DNA of 64,000 bases from Methylotetracoccus oryzae. GTDB lineage: Bacteria; Pseudomonadota; Gammaproteobacteria; Methylococcales; Methylococcaceae. The notes under the pieces were generated by a model. It was given only the letters and a program-made list of their open reading frames with translations, had not been told where the DNA came from and made no database searches. Below, piece by piece: positions 9,879-18,426 of the stretch. Both the position numbers and the translations under genes were made by a program. Location of the stretch: contig NZ_SRSH01000018.1 in NCBI RefSeq assembly GCF_006175985.1, positions 42,318 to 106,317 on the forward strand, written 5' to 3'. Position 1 is the first letter of the stretch, and every line of letters begins with the position of its first letter.

Positions 9879-11123
9879 TTACATGAACGACGGGATCAAC
9901 GGTGCGTCGATCTGCACCATCTCACGGTTGCCAGCTGCGTCAAAGAAGAACAGCAGACCCGCGAAACGGCTGTCCGGATCGTAGATGATGTCGGACAGAC
10001 GATACACTTCCCACGCCGCGTCGGAAGCTTGCACTTCCACCGTGCGCGTCTCACCCGGTGCGATCGCGCTGTTGTCGCTCACGCTCAGGCCGTCTTCCGC
10101 CAACAAGTCTTCCGGATACCCGGTCTTGTCGGTCAGCACGTCGCTGTCCAGGAACCGCACCGAAGCGGTGTAGAACTCACCCAGACGCACAGCGGAGCTG
10201 CCGTTGTTGGTGATCGTCAGCTTCATGCGCATCGCACGACCCGGCACGCGGTAGGAAGCGTCTTCCACCTTCACCGCCACCGTCGCCTTGTGGTCTTCGA
10301 TCGGCTTGATGCCACGCATCGTACCAGCCTGCAGCGGGATGGTGATCGGGTACTTGCTGTTGGCGCTCGACATCGCGAAGATGACGATCAGGATCGTCGC
10401 CGCCGTGAAGCCCATCGCCACCTTGCGGTCACCCGACGAGATCAGCTCGTCCGCACGACCCGCATCCGTCATCAACAAACGCGGCATGAAGATCGGACGA
10501 CGGCACCAGTACAACATCCACGCTGCACCAATGGCATACCAGAAGAAATGCCAGAAGTAGATGTTGCTCAGGTTGTAGTCTTCCAGATCGATCGTCTGGC
10601 CGGTCAACGTGGTGATCGGGTTCTTGAAATCACCCATCGAACCTTCGATCGTGATCCACTTACCCGGTCCGATGATCGGACCACCGCCCTGTACGTTCAT
10701 CATCGTGTGAACGTGCCAGTCGCCAGGACGACGGGCCTTCAACACCACTTTGAACTCGTACGTCTTGCCGATTTCCAAACGCACGGAACGCGGCACCAGC
10801 TGTCCACCGATGTACGATTCCTTACGAATGAAGACCGGGCCCGGAATACCAATGTTCAGGAACGATACGTCCGGCTCGGCGACCGATTCCGGCCAACCTT
10901 CGAACACGTGGAACTTGCCTTTGATTTCCACGAAATCGTTGACGTTCACTTTCTCTTTCGACCAGGTCAGGTCGAACCAGTGAATCGTCCGCATACGCAT
11001 GAAGGCCGCCTGCGACTTCTCACCATGAGCCGACGCCGTCGGCGCGTACAGGCTCGTCGCCGCAACACCGGCCAACAGGCCGAGTACCGACCACTTGGCA
11101 ATCCGGTCTTTTATTTTTTTCAT
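9879..11123 (-). CDS. pmoB: Particulate methane monooxygenase subunit B
   Basis: The 414-residue periplasmic-facing subunit of pMMO, which binds copper and forms the soluble cupredoxin domains of the (PmoABC)3 trimer. The first 32 residues are a signal sequence ending ASA, so the mature protein starts at His33. His33, His137 and His139 (in DWHVHTM) are present and match the numbering of the dicopper-type site ligands of the Methylococcus capsulatus protein. Two transmembrane segments (about 185-205 and 235-255) separate two cupredoxin-like domains. AGGAGG stands 5 bases before the ATG at 11123, which fixes the start. It is the last gene of pmoCAB, 104 bases after pmoA. Confidence 0.98.
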   Translation of the reverse strand: MKKIKDRIAKWSVLGLLAGVAATSLYAPTASAHGEKSQAAFMRMRTIHWFDLTWSKEKVNVNDFVEIKGKFHVFEGWPESVAEPDVSFLNIGIPGPVFIRKESYIGGQLVPRSVRLEIGKTYEFKVVLKARRPGDWHVHTMMNVQGGGPIIGPGKWITIEGSMGDFKNPITTLTGQTIDLEDYNLSNIYFWHFFWYAIGAAWMLYWCRRPIFMPRLLMTDAGRADELISSGDRKVAMGFTAATILIVIFAMSSANSKYPITIPLQAGTMRGIKPIEDHKATVAVKVEDASYRVPGRAMRMKLTITNNGSSAVRLGEFYTASVRFLDSDVLTDKTGYPEDLLAEDGLSVSDNSAIAPGETRTVEVQASDAAWEVYRLSDIIYDPDSRFAGLLFFFDAAGNREMVQIDAPLIPSFM

Positions 11124-11227
11124 GAGTCCTCCTCTTTCGAGTCTTTGCATGATGGGTGTGTCCCGGGCTTCCGTTTTCTCAGAACCCGTGGACTAGCGCT
11201 CTGTCTCAGCTACTCTCAACAAACCGA

Positions 11228-11971
11228 TTAGGTCTGCTTCAGGAACCGCTCGGTCGCGAACCAGCGACCCACAAAGTGCCACATGAAGTAGATCAGGATC
11301 GACATGAACGCAGAGAAGAAAGCCGACACCGGCGCCACGTCCTTACCGAACGTACGCAGCGTGCCCTTCTCCACCATACGGATGTATTCCGGCGTACCGG
11401 TACGGACGTAGTTGTAACCCTGAATGTCCGCAATCGACATCAGCATGCCGCTGTATTCCACCGGCACGTGAATCGGTGCAATGATCGGCCAGTTGCACGG
11501 ATAGAAAATCAGGCCCGAGCCCATCGCGCCCACGATCGCCGTGAACAGGTAGCAGACGCTCATCATCAGCATCGTGTCGAGCAGGATCGCGCCCGGGGTC
11601 AGAATCGCCGGGAAGACGAAGTTGACCGGGAAGTAGGTCCAGCCCCAGAAGTTGAAGTAGCGGTTGATCCACTCACCCAGCAACAGGCCCAGCACGCACA
11701 CCGTCGCGCCCCACGGTTGACGATACCGCTCCCACAGGTACGACTGTACCGCCGCCGGGAACGTGATCAACACGATCGGGGTCACCGTGACCCACAGTCG
11801 ACGATCTTTCCAATCCGACCAGAAGTCCCAGTCGCCCATCGTCAACATCGCGTGAATGTGGTAGGAACCCACGATCACGAAAAAGACGACAAACAACGCC
11901 ATCAAGTCGACCGTACGCGAAACCTTGACGGCCTCGGCGTGAGAATGAACTGCACCACTCGCAGCGCTCAT
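11228..11971 (-). CDS. pmoA: Particulate methane monooxygenase subunit A
   Basis: Integral membrane subunit of pMMO, 247 residues, the same length as in Methylococcus. The family block HAMLTMGDWDFW (Met42, Met45, Asp47, Asp49) and Glu100 in LLGEW are present, as is GTPEYIRMVEKGTLRTFG. A GGAGG sits 7 bases before the ATG. Two positions differ from what I remember as near-invariant: residue 152 is Ser (GAMGSGL, usually Trp) and residue 159 is Cys (FYPCNWP, usually Gly or Ser). Cys140 (SVCYLF) also looks uncommon. Otherwise the protein is very close to type Ib methanotroph PmoA rather than AmoA. It lies 141 bases after pmoC. Confidence 0.98.
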   Translation of the reverse strand: MSAASGAVHSHAEAVKVSRTVDLMALFVVFFVIVGSYHIHAMLTMGDWDFWSDWKDRRLWVTVTPIVLITFPAAVQSYLWERYRQPWGATVCVLGLLLGEWINRYFNFWGWTYFPVNFVFPAILTPGAILLDTMLMMSVCYLFTAIVGAMGSGLIFYPCNWPIIAPIHVPVEYSGMLMSIADIQGYNYVRTGTPEYIRMVEKGTLRTFGKDVAPVSAFFSAFMSILIYFMWHFVGRWFATERFLKQT

Positions 11972-12071
11972 ACGTTACCTCCAAAGAGTGAACATTTTCT
12001 TTTCGTTCCCCCGGTGGCTCGACCTCCCAGGCCAGCCCACCGCTCCCGCTTCCCTGCGCTAGCCGGCGGCA

Positions 12072-12095
12072 GGTGGTCCGCTCGCGCGCACCACC
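12072..12095 (-). other. Stem-loop between pmoC and pmoA
   Basis: GGTGGT and ACCACC flank a 12-base GC-rich loop in the 141-base gap between pmoC and pmoA. There is no T tract, so it is more likely a processing or mRNA-stability element than a terminator. Confidence 0.4.
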
Positions 12096-12112
12096 CGCCC
12101 CGACCGCTCCAC

Positions 12113-12892
12113 TTATTTGGCGATCAAGCCCTGATCAACCGCTTCGCCGATATCACGACCATTCAGCTTGGTGAAGCTGTAGAAGGTCTGGGTCAACGTA
12201 CCCATCACCGCCAGCGCCAACCAGCCGAAGATCACGAAGCCGTAGTGCAACGGCGCGACGAACAGCTCTTCCATGAACCAGAAGGTGTGACCCCACTCGT
12301 TCAGACCGACGTTCGGCAGAATCATGAACGGACCGACGACCAGAATCAGGTACGGCAGCGAAACACCTTCGCTGAAGTACGGCAGACGGGTCTTCGCGTA
12401 CAGGAACGCCGCAAAACCGGTGATGATGTAGATCGGGTAGCTCAGGTAGAACTCGATGATGTGCGACGGCGTGAAGTCGGTGTCGCGCACGATCGTCTGA
12501 TGCCACGTGCCGTCCTGCTCGGTGAAGTAGGAAGCACCCCAGTAGATCGCCCATGCGTAAGCAACCAGCCACACCAGGTGGGTGAAGTTGCGACGCAGCT
12601 CTTCGCGCGGCGCCAGTGCCGCCAAATTGCGGTCACGCGTCTTCCACAGGTAACCCCACAGGATCGACGCCGTGGTGATCTCCAACACGATCTCGGTGTA
12701 CAGGAAGTTCATCCAGTACGTCTCGAACTCCGGTGCAAAAGAGTCCAGACCGGCCGACCAGCCGTAGACGCCTTCGTACCAGCGAACCCACATGTAAAAC
12801 ACCGTGTAAATAGCCAACGCAAACGTCAGCCACTTCATGTCCAACAACGGACGATCGCGCTCTGCGACGCCGCCAAGAGTTGTTGCTGCCAT
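12113..12892 (-). CDS. pmoC: Particulate methane monooxygenase subunit C
   Basis: Membrane subunit of pMMO, 259 residues, first gene of pmoCAB. Both metal sites reported for PmoC are intact: Asp127, His131 and His144 (FTEQDGTWH and TPSH) for the CuC site, and Asn198, His202 and His216 (LNEWGH, PLHYG) for the CuD site. Each is offset by exactly 29 from the published M. capsulatus numbering, which uses a longer N-terminus. Six or so transmembrane helices are visible. The ATG at 12892 follows GGAGG by 7 bases; an upstream frame adds only nine residues of leader. C-terminus EAVDQGLIAK matches the family. Confidence 0.98.
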   Translation of the reverse strand: MAATTLGGVAERDRPLLDMKWLTFALAIYTVFYMWVRWYEGVYGWSAGLDSFAPEFETYWMNFLYTEIVLEITTASILWGYLWKTRDRNLAALAPREELRRNFTHLVWLVAYAWAIYWGASYFTEQDGTWHQTIVRDTDFTPSHIIEFYLSYPIYIITGFAAFLYAKTRLPYFSEGVSLPYLILVVGPFMILPNVGLNEWGHTFWFMEELFVAPLHYGFVIFGWLALAVMGTLTQTFYSFTKLNGRDIGEAVDQGLIAK

Positions 12893-13027
12893 TGATTTAC
12901 CTCCAAATGGATGTTTCAAAGTCGCCCGGCTCGCACCAGGCCACCCTTACCTCAGCCTCCTGCTTCTTGTGTGCTCAGGTCCGGCTCGCGCCATTCCCAA
13001 GGCCCCCCGATCCTTCGGGTGGAGCGC

Positions 13028-13056
13028 AGTCTAGTCAGCACCCCCGTGGGTGTCAA
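13028..13056 (-). promoter_or_regulatory. Sigma-70 promoter of pmoCAB
   Basis: On the minus strand, TTGACA (13056-13051) and TAGACT (13033-13028) are separated by exactly 17 bases. This is a perfect -35 box and a -10 box with good agreement. Transcription would start near 13021, giving a leader of about 130 bases before pmoC. Inside the spacer is the palindrome CACCCACGGGGGTG, which could be an operator. The rest of the 370-base gap between pmoC and fhcC (13057-13262) shows no gene. Confidence 0.8.
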
Positions 13057-13262
13057 GAAAAAAGTGCGACAGAATGCCGCAGGTAGTAGCTGGGTGCGGA
13101 AAGGGACGAAAGCCCGTTGCAGGAACACCAAAGAATCGCGAATGAGGACACACGGACGCGCGGCGTCACGGTCCCTTGGCCCTGCGGGAAGCGACGGCGC
13201 GAAGCCGCCGAAAGTGGGTTCGGAGCGGAGGACAGACCGCGATGGCGAATGCAGTCGTGAGG

Positions 13263-14072
13263 CTATTGGACGATGAGGATCTCGCCCTTGCCGTTGGCGG
13301 CGAGGTCTCCGGCATACCGCTGGACACGCTGGCAGATTCCAAACGCGCTGGAGCCGAGCCCGACAAAGCTGCGCAGCAGCAGCGGCAGGAATCCGAGCGT
13401 GTGAAGACCGCAGTCGTTGAACGTGGGTGGCACGCTGCCCGGAGCACTGAAGAGGAGCAGGGTGCCTCGTTTCATCGCGTAGCCGGGGTGAGCGCCGACG
13501 CGCCCCTTGACGGCGATCGTGCCCGCCACCATGCGCGAGCCCAGATATTCGCCGGCATCGCCCTCGATCAGGATCACGCCACGGCGCATGTGATCGCCGA
13601 CCCGCGCGCCGGCACACCCCCTGACGACGACTGAACCGCCCGCCATACCCTTGCGATTGCCCGGCAATGCGCCGCCGAGCCAATCCCCGGCATCGCCCTC
13701 GACCAGGATCGCGCCGCGTCGCATCTCGGCCGCGCAGAAGAGGCCCACACTGCCCGTCACACTGAGCCTACCGCCCTTCATCTGCAGACCGACATAGGCG
13801 CCGGCGGGACCTTCGACACGGATCTCGCCCTGGGTCATACCTCTTCCGACATAATCCAGCTTCTCGGAACCGCCGCGGAAGATCACGCCGGGATCGCCCT
13901 GACCCACCTCGAAATCGAACAACTCGTCCACGGCAAGCGTTCGGTTCCCGTATTGCAGCGGGATCGCACCGATCTGGTCCGGACCCAGCGGAGCGAGCGC
14001 CTCGGGAATCAGCGGCGACACGTCGAGGCGCTGCCGGAGAGCGGCCTTCAAGGCAAAAGTGACGGCACTCAT
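13263..14072 (-). CDS. fhcC: Formyltransferase/hydrolase complex subunit C
   Basis: The 269-residue subunit C of the Fhc complex, which turns formyl-H4MPT into free formate via formyl-methylofuran. The protein is homologous to FwdC/FmdC and shows its right-handed beta-helix signature: repeated glycine-rich turns such as GDAGDWLG, GCAGARVGDHM and GDAGEYLGSRM (about residues 75-215), each with a Met-x-x-Gly motif. Start: ATG at 14072, with AGGA 8 bases upstream; an ATG three codons earlier is too close to that site. Last gene of fhcBADC, 45 bases after fhcD. Confidence 0.95.
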   Translation of the reverse strand: MSAVTFALKAALRQRLDVSPLIPEALAPLGPDQIGAIPLQYGNRTLAVDELFDFEVGQGDPGVIFRGGSEKLDYVGRGMTQGEIRVEGPAGAYVGLQMKGGRLSVTGSVGLFCAAEMRRGAILVEGDAGDWLGGALPGNRKGMAGGSVVVRGCAGARVGDHMRRGVILIEGDAGEYLGSRMVAGTIAVKGRVGAHPGYAMKRGTLLLFSAPGSVPPTFNDCGLHTLGFLPLLLRSFVGLGSSAFGICQRVQRYAGDLAANGKGEILIVQ

Positions 14073-14117
14073 CTGCTGCATCCTGAAAGATAAGGTTTGC
14101 GACCGGCGGACGTCGGG

Positions 14118-15014
14118 CTAGGCCATGATTTCCCGCAGGGGAAACAGGAACGGACCGAGCTTGCCGCCGTAGTTGCCCGCACTGATGCGCCGCACGCCGT
14201 TCGCGGCACCCAGCGCGCAGACCGCCTCGATACCGAGGCGCATCGCGCGCCGGATATCCTGGTCGGACAAGCCGTCGATGACGATCTCCATCACCGACTC
14301 GATCTCCGGCGACAGGGCCGTTACCGTCTGGCCCTTCAAGGTGGGACAGAACGCATCGTTGGTGGACGCATTGAGCGCCTTGTAGCGGGAACCGACCTTG
14401 GAGCCGGACCGGACGACACCGCCCGGAAAGGGCATGATCACGTTGGGGACGGTCTTCATCGCGGCGATGGCCGCCTCGCAGGCTGCCAAGGCCTGGGCCT
14501 GCGATTCGGCCAGGATGAGGAAATTACCCCCTCCGACGGCAGGCACGACACCGGTCGTCTCGTCGCACAGAAACTCGCCGTCCATGACGGGGATACGCCA
14601 GTAGCGGCGCCCTGCGATCTGCTTCGATATCTGGAAGCCATCGCCGAAGAAGCGGAGGTTCTTGCCCAGAGGGATCTTGTCGCCGTCGTGGATGCCTGCA
14701 AACAAGGCCGATGTCGGAGAGGTCAGGACACACTGCCCGGCTCGCGTTTCGACCTGTTTCGCGAGACCCTTGCCGCCCATCGCGAAGATCAGGGCCGACA
14801 CCCCCGGCCGGCCGTCCGGCGTGTCCGCGGGGTCCAGTTCGCGCTCGATGCCGGCCTCGCAGCCGCAGGCAATGACGGAGGTGGCAAAGCCGGTCATCGC
14901 GTTGGCCGCGTGGTAGGCCCAGCGTTGATTGAGCGCGGTGATGATGACGCGCGTGGCCTTCATCGGAAAGGCTTCCGCGAAGGTGTCGTCGATGGCGACG
15001 CCATTGATGATCAT
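14118..15014 (-). CDS. fhcD: Formylmethanofuran:H4MPT formyltransferase (Fhc subunit D)
   Basis: Transfers the formyl group between H4MPT and methylofuran; cytoplasmic, subunit D of the Fhc complex. 298 residues, typical Ftr length. Seen: N-terminal INGVAIDDTFAEAFPMKATR, the ATGFATSVIACG-like stretch (here TGFATSVIACGCE), and PGGVVRSGSKVGSRYK, all hallmarks of the Ftr family. The start codon overlaps the fhcA stop by 4 bases, giving translational coupling. Confidence 0.97.
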   Translation of the reverse strand: MIINGVAIDDTFAEAFPMKATRVIITALNQRWAYHAANAMTGFATSVIACGCEAGIERELDPADTPDGRPGVSALIFAMGGKGLAKQVETRAGQCVLTSPTSALFAGIHDGDKIPLGKNLRFFGDGFQISKQIAGRRYWRIPVMDGEFLCDETTGVVPAVGGGNFLILAESQAQALAACEAAIAAMKTVPNVIMPFPGGVVRSGSKVGSRYKALNASTNDAFCPTLKGQTVTALSPEIESVMEIVIDGLSDQDIRRAMRLGIEAVCALGAANGVRRISAGNYGGKLGPFLFPLREIMA

Positions 15015-16678
15015 GAGCGCCCCCCCGTCCGGCAGGGGTGGATAAGGATCTTACTGCGACCGTCGCCCTCGAGTTCCCAGTCGCTGATCGGGAAATTGTC
15101 GACATGCATCGTGAGGTACCGGTCGAAGTAGTCCTTCAGCCGCCCTTCGATGCTTCGATCGTATTCCGGCCGGATGGTATGGACGTTGCCCCAGACGACG
15201 TTGACGATCGTGCCGTGATCGACCACCAGTTCGCCATCCTTGAACACATAGTCCGGCGCTTCGAACATCTTTTCGACATCATCCTGCGGACTGTACACGG
15301 TGATGTCCGCACCGGCCCCGGCACCGAGGTGGCCGCGGTCCGACAACCCCAGGAGTCGCGCGGCACCGGCCCGCGTCATGATGGCGATCTCGTACAGGCT
15401 GTACTCCCGATCCAGTGCACCCAGGTTGCTCAGCGCAGCCGCGTCCGGGTTGATCGTCGCCAGCATGTCGTTGCGGAAACTGCGATCCATCAGCAGCTTG
15501 ATCAGATGCGGGTAACTCGTGAACGGTGCGCCATTCGGATGGTCGGTGGTCAGGAAAACCCGCCACGGATCCTCGACCATCAGGAACACCTCAAGCCCGA
15601 TGCACCATTGCAGCGCGTTGACGAAGTTTTGGTCGCGGTATTTGAAGGGCACGACGCCACAACCGGCATCGCACTCGATGTCCATGCACACCCATTTGGC
15701 CGGATTCGCGTGGCCCGCGTTGGCGTGCTGACGCATCGAATCGCCGGAAGCGGTGACCGTGGCACCGAACAGAATCTGTCCGACGTCGACGGTGATGTTC
15801 TTGTTGGCGTTGACCGCCTCGGCGATCCGCGCAGCCCCGGACGAGAATTTGCGATCGCCCTCGGTGCCGTAGCTATGAAACTGCACGTGTGTCAGGTGCA
15901 TCGGCAACCCTTCGATGCCGGCGATCGTGTTGAGGGTCGTGTCGACGTTCCCCGGCACACCGAGATTGCAGCCGTGGACATGCAGCGGATGAGGCACGCC
16001 GAGTTCGTGCACGGCACGCGCCAGCGACTGCAAGATCTGTCGCGGCGTCACCCCGTAATAAGTGTGATCCTCGTCCAGATCCAGCTTGCGCTGATTGAAC
16101 TTGAAGGCGCTGATGCCGCCGGGGTTCACGACCTTGACGCCGATGCACTGACTGGATCGGATCGTCCACGCGACGTAGTCGTTGATGAGGCGCTGATCGG
16201 CCCCGGACGACAGCAGGCGCAGGAAGAAATCGTCGCTGCCCAGCATCACGTAACCGCCGACGTCCAGCAGCGGCACGTCGGCCATTTCCATATGCGCCTG
16301 ACGGGCATTGATCGGCAGCACCGCGGGCTCGAATCCGGCGGTATAGCCCATCTCGGCATAGCGGTAGCCGGTGGTCAGGGTTGACGGGGCGGCGTGCCCG
16401 CAGCCGCCGCGCATCAGTCCTTCGCGCACCGCCGGATCGCCGCGATGATCCTCCGGCAGCAGTGTGCGCGCGATCGTGACCTTGCCGCCACCGATATGGG
16501 TGTGCATGTCGATCGCGCCGGCCATGACGATCCGGCCGCTCAGGTCATATACCTTATCGGGGGTGTCGCCGCCCGGCCCATCGACGATGCGGCCATCACG
16601 GATGAAGATGTCGCGCACCACCCCGTCCTGCCCGTGTGCCGGATCGTAAACCTTGCCGCCGGCCAGCTTTGTCAACAT
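15011..16678 (-). CDS. fhcA: Formylmethanofuran dehydrogenase-like hydrolase (Fhc subunit A)
   Basis: The 555-residue amidohydrolase-fold subunit that hydrolyses formyl-methylofuran to formate. Metal-binding motifs are visible: HTHIGGGK near residue 60, a VKVVNPGG segment holding the Lys expected to be carboxylated, HVHGCNLG (about 232-239), and TTDHPNGAPF with the late catalytic Asp. Length and order match FwdA/FhcA. It lies 18 bases after fhcB and overlaps fhcD. In bacteria this complex runs in the formate-producing direction without a tungsten or molybdenum redox subunit. Confidence 0.97.
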   Translation of the reverse strand: MLTKLAGGKVYDPAHGQDGVVRDIFIRDGRIVDGPGGDTPDKVYDLSGRIVMAGAIDMHTHIGGGKVTIARTLLPEDHRGDPAVREGLMRGGCGHAAPSTLTTGYRYAEMGYTAGFEPAVLPINARQAHMEMADVPLLDVGGYVMLGSDDFFLRLLSSGADQRLINDYVAWTIRSSQCIGVKVVNPGGISAFKFNQRKLDLDEDHTYYGVTPRQILQSLARAVHELGVPHPLHVHGCNLGVPGNVDTTLNTIAGIEGLPMHLTHVQFHSYGTEGDRKFSSGAARIAEAVNANKNITVDVGQILFGATVTASGDSMRQHANAGHANPAKWVCMDIECDAGCGVVPFKYRDQNFVNALQWCIGLEVFLMVEDPWRVFLTTDHPNGAPFTSYPHLIKLLMDRSFRNDMLATINPDAAALSNLGALDREYSLYEIAIMTRAGAARLLGLSDRGHLGAGAGADITVYSPQDDVEKMFEAPDYVFKDGELVVDHGTIVNVVWGNVHTIRPEYDRSIEGRLKDYFDRYLTMHVDNFPISDWELEGDGRSKILIHPCRTGGRS

Positions 16679-16696
16679 GTTATCGGCCCTCTCCGG

Positions 16697-17977
16697 TCAC
16701 AACGCATCGAGCGCGTTTTCGATGCCCTGCAGCACCGCCTGCGCGGACGGCAACCCGGACTCCCGCAGCTTATATAAAGGCAGGGCCACGACGCTGTCGC
16801 AGCGATAAGCGTGCCCGGCATGGTCGATGCCGGGCGTCCCGACCGGGATGAAGACCTCCGGCTCCCGTTCGCAGCGCATGCCCGAACGGGCGATCACGAT
16901 CGTGGGCACGTCGGTTACCGGCGGAGGCAGGGTCGACAGGCTGGCCACCCAGACCAGCAGATCCGCTTCACCGGAGGCCAGCAGCCGATCCGTGCCGAAC
17001 AGGAAGGGGTCGAACTCGGGATAACCGCGGGCAAAGCTGACCCGCGTCGGATAACCTGTTTGCCAGGCGCAAACCTGGGCGGCCGTCTTGTCGCCGTTTT
17101 GGCCACCCAGCGGAAGCACACCGCTGCGGGTCGTTTCGTTCAACACCACGACCAACTGACACAATTGCTGCACCGTCAGATCGGCATTGGGAAAATCGAG
17201 CTGACCCGCCGCCCAGGCGACCACGCTGTAACTGGCATGCTTCAGCCGGTCCACCACCTTTTGCAGGTCACCGATAGCCAGGCCTCCGATCTCGTTAGCC
17301 TGCAAGCGCGCACCGCGCGCGAGGGCGGTGAGGGCCGCTGCCACGTCCGGCCAGCTCTCGGGCGGACAGGGCAACACCCACGGGGCCCGGCCATCCGGGG
17401 CATAAGCCGCGCGGCCGCCGGGTTCCCGACCGATGTAGATGACTTCGCGCGCCGCGGGATCCTGCCCGAACAAGGTTTCGCGATTCCAGACGAAGCGCTC
17501 GAAGAAGCGGGGAAAACCGTCCTCGATGTCGGTACCGAACACGACCAGCACATCGGCGCGATTCTTGACCTCGCCCAGCGTGGTCGCCATCCAGCCCGAA
17601 TCGGCCACCACGAGCAGGTTGCGCAAACTCGGCTCGGCGCGCTTCTGATCGAACACACCGCGACAACGATCGATCAGCGACAAGGCAGCGCGCGTGTCGT
17701 TGACATCGGTTCCGAAGCCGCTGAAGACGGGGCCATGACTCCGGCTGATCAGTTCGGCCGCACGGGCGCACGCCTCGTCCAGGGAGCACTCGACTCCCGC
17801 CACACGCGGCTTCAGCGCATCGGCGGGGAGTTCGAACGCCGGCGTGGTGACCGCGTCACCGTTCGCGACGACCCGCACGCTCAGACCGGACACCTGGATC
17901 TGAAGGTCGTCAGACGCGATACCACAGAAGGGGCTCGGCACGTTCGACCGAATTTCCGCGCTGACCTGATCGCTCAT
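16697..17977 (-). CDS. fhcB: Fhc complex subunit B (FwdB/FmdB homologue)
   Basis: First gene of fhcBADC, 426 residues. It resembles the molybdopterin-binding subunit FwdB of archaeal formylmethanofuran dehydrogenase (LPLGGQNGDKTAAQV, GYPEFDPFLFGTD, VFIPVGTPGIDHAGHAYR). No N-terminal Cys-rich iron-sulfur motif is seen, as expected for the non-redox bacterial homologue. It is thought to be structural in the Fhc complex. I start at the ATG at 17977, preceded by GAGGTAGG; a GTG lies one codon before it. Confidence 0.93.
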   Translation of the reverse strand: MSDQVSAEIRSNVPSPFCGIASDDLQIQVSGLSVRVVANGDAVTTPAFELPADALKPRVAGVECSLDEACARAAELISRSHGPVFSGFGTDVNDTRAALSLIDRCRGVFDQKRAEPSLRNLLVVADSGWMATTLGEVKNRADVLVVFGTDIEDGFPRFFERFVWNRETLFGQDPAAREVIYIGREPGGRAAYAPDGRAPWVLPCPPESWPDVAAALTALARGARLQANEIGGLAIGDLQKVVDRLKHASYSVVAWAAGQLDFPNADLTVQQLCQLVVVLNETTRSGVLPLGGQNGDKTAAQVCAWQTGYPTRVSFARGYPEFDPFLFGTDRLLASGEADLLVWVASLSTLPPPVTDVPTIVIARSGMRCEREPEVFIPVGTPGIDHAGHAYRCDSVVALPLYKLRESGLPSAQAVLQGIENALDAL

Positions 17978-18110
17978 CACCTACCTCGGAATGGACTTAC
18001 CAGCGGCCGATAGTCGCCAGGGAGACGCCGGAGACCCCACCGGCCCCGACGGACTTTGCTGCCCGCACCGCAGCGGCGGAAGCCTTGGGCGACCCGACAC
18101 AAACGGCGCA

Positions 18111-18140
18111 AGCATAGGGGAAACGGCGGTGAACTTTCAA
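18111..18140 (-). promoter_or_regulatory. Candidate sigma-70 promoter of fhcBADC
   Basis: Minus strand: TTGAAA (18140-18135), an 18-base spacer, TATGCT (18116-18111). It lies about 135 bases ahead of fhcB and is the best match in the 449-base gap between fhcB and the divergent beta-RFAP synthase gene. Confidence 0.6.
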
Positions 18141-18162
18141 CTTGCGCACCGGTATCTGACTG

Positions 18163-18317
18163 GTAACGGTTCACGCCCCCCCTCGCGGGAGCGGGCGGGA
18201 AGCCGAGACACGCCGTGAATCCGTCCCTGGAGGCTAGCCTGCGGGTTCCCTCCCGCAGACGGTCTCGCCCTCCCGACTCGCTCCCACTACCCAGCAAAGG
18301 GGGGGGTCAATGGTTAC
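18163..18317. repeat. Dispersed intergenic element, copy 1
   Basis: About 155 bases, bounded by GTAACGGTTCA on the left and TCAATGGTTAC on the right, which are imperfect inverted ends. The core carries the hairpin CTGCGGG...CCCGCAG. The same sequence recurs at 49922-50070 in the opposite orientation, with roughly 85 percent of bases matching by eye. It encodes no protein and has the look of a miniature mobile or REP-like element. It sits between the fhcBADC promoter and the next gene. Confidence 0.8.
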
Positions 18318-18330
18318 GGACCGCTGCAGG

Positions 18331-18360
18331 TCGACAAATCCGGCCACAATCGACTAGCAT
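18331..18360 (+). promoter_or_regulatory. Possible promoter of the H4MPT gene cluster
   Basis: TCGACA, 18-base spacer, TAGCAT, ending 67 bases before the GTG of the beta-RFAP synthase gene and just outside the repeat element. A moderate match only. Confidence 0.35.
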
Positions 18361-18426
18361 CGCGAGCTTTACTTTTTTCGCGCCAGCAACCCCGCTGCCA
18401 TGCGCCCCGACCTCGATGCCTGATCC

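Noticed and set aside
11156..12895. A 579-codon plus-strand frame opposite pmoC and pmoA
   Set aside because: Low-complexity His/Arg/Gln translation; pmoC and pmoA are certain on the other strand.
13160..13262. Hairpin in the gap after fhcC as a terminator
   Set aside because: CGGCG/CGCCG stem with a short loop but no T run, so I do not claim a terminator; fhc transcription might run on into pmo.
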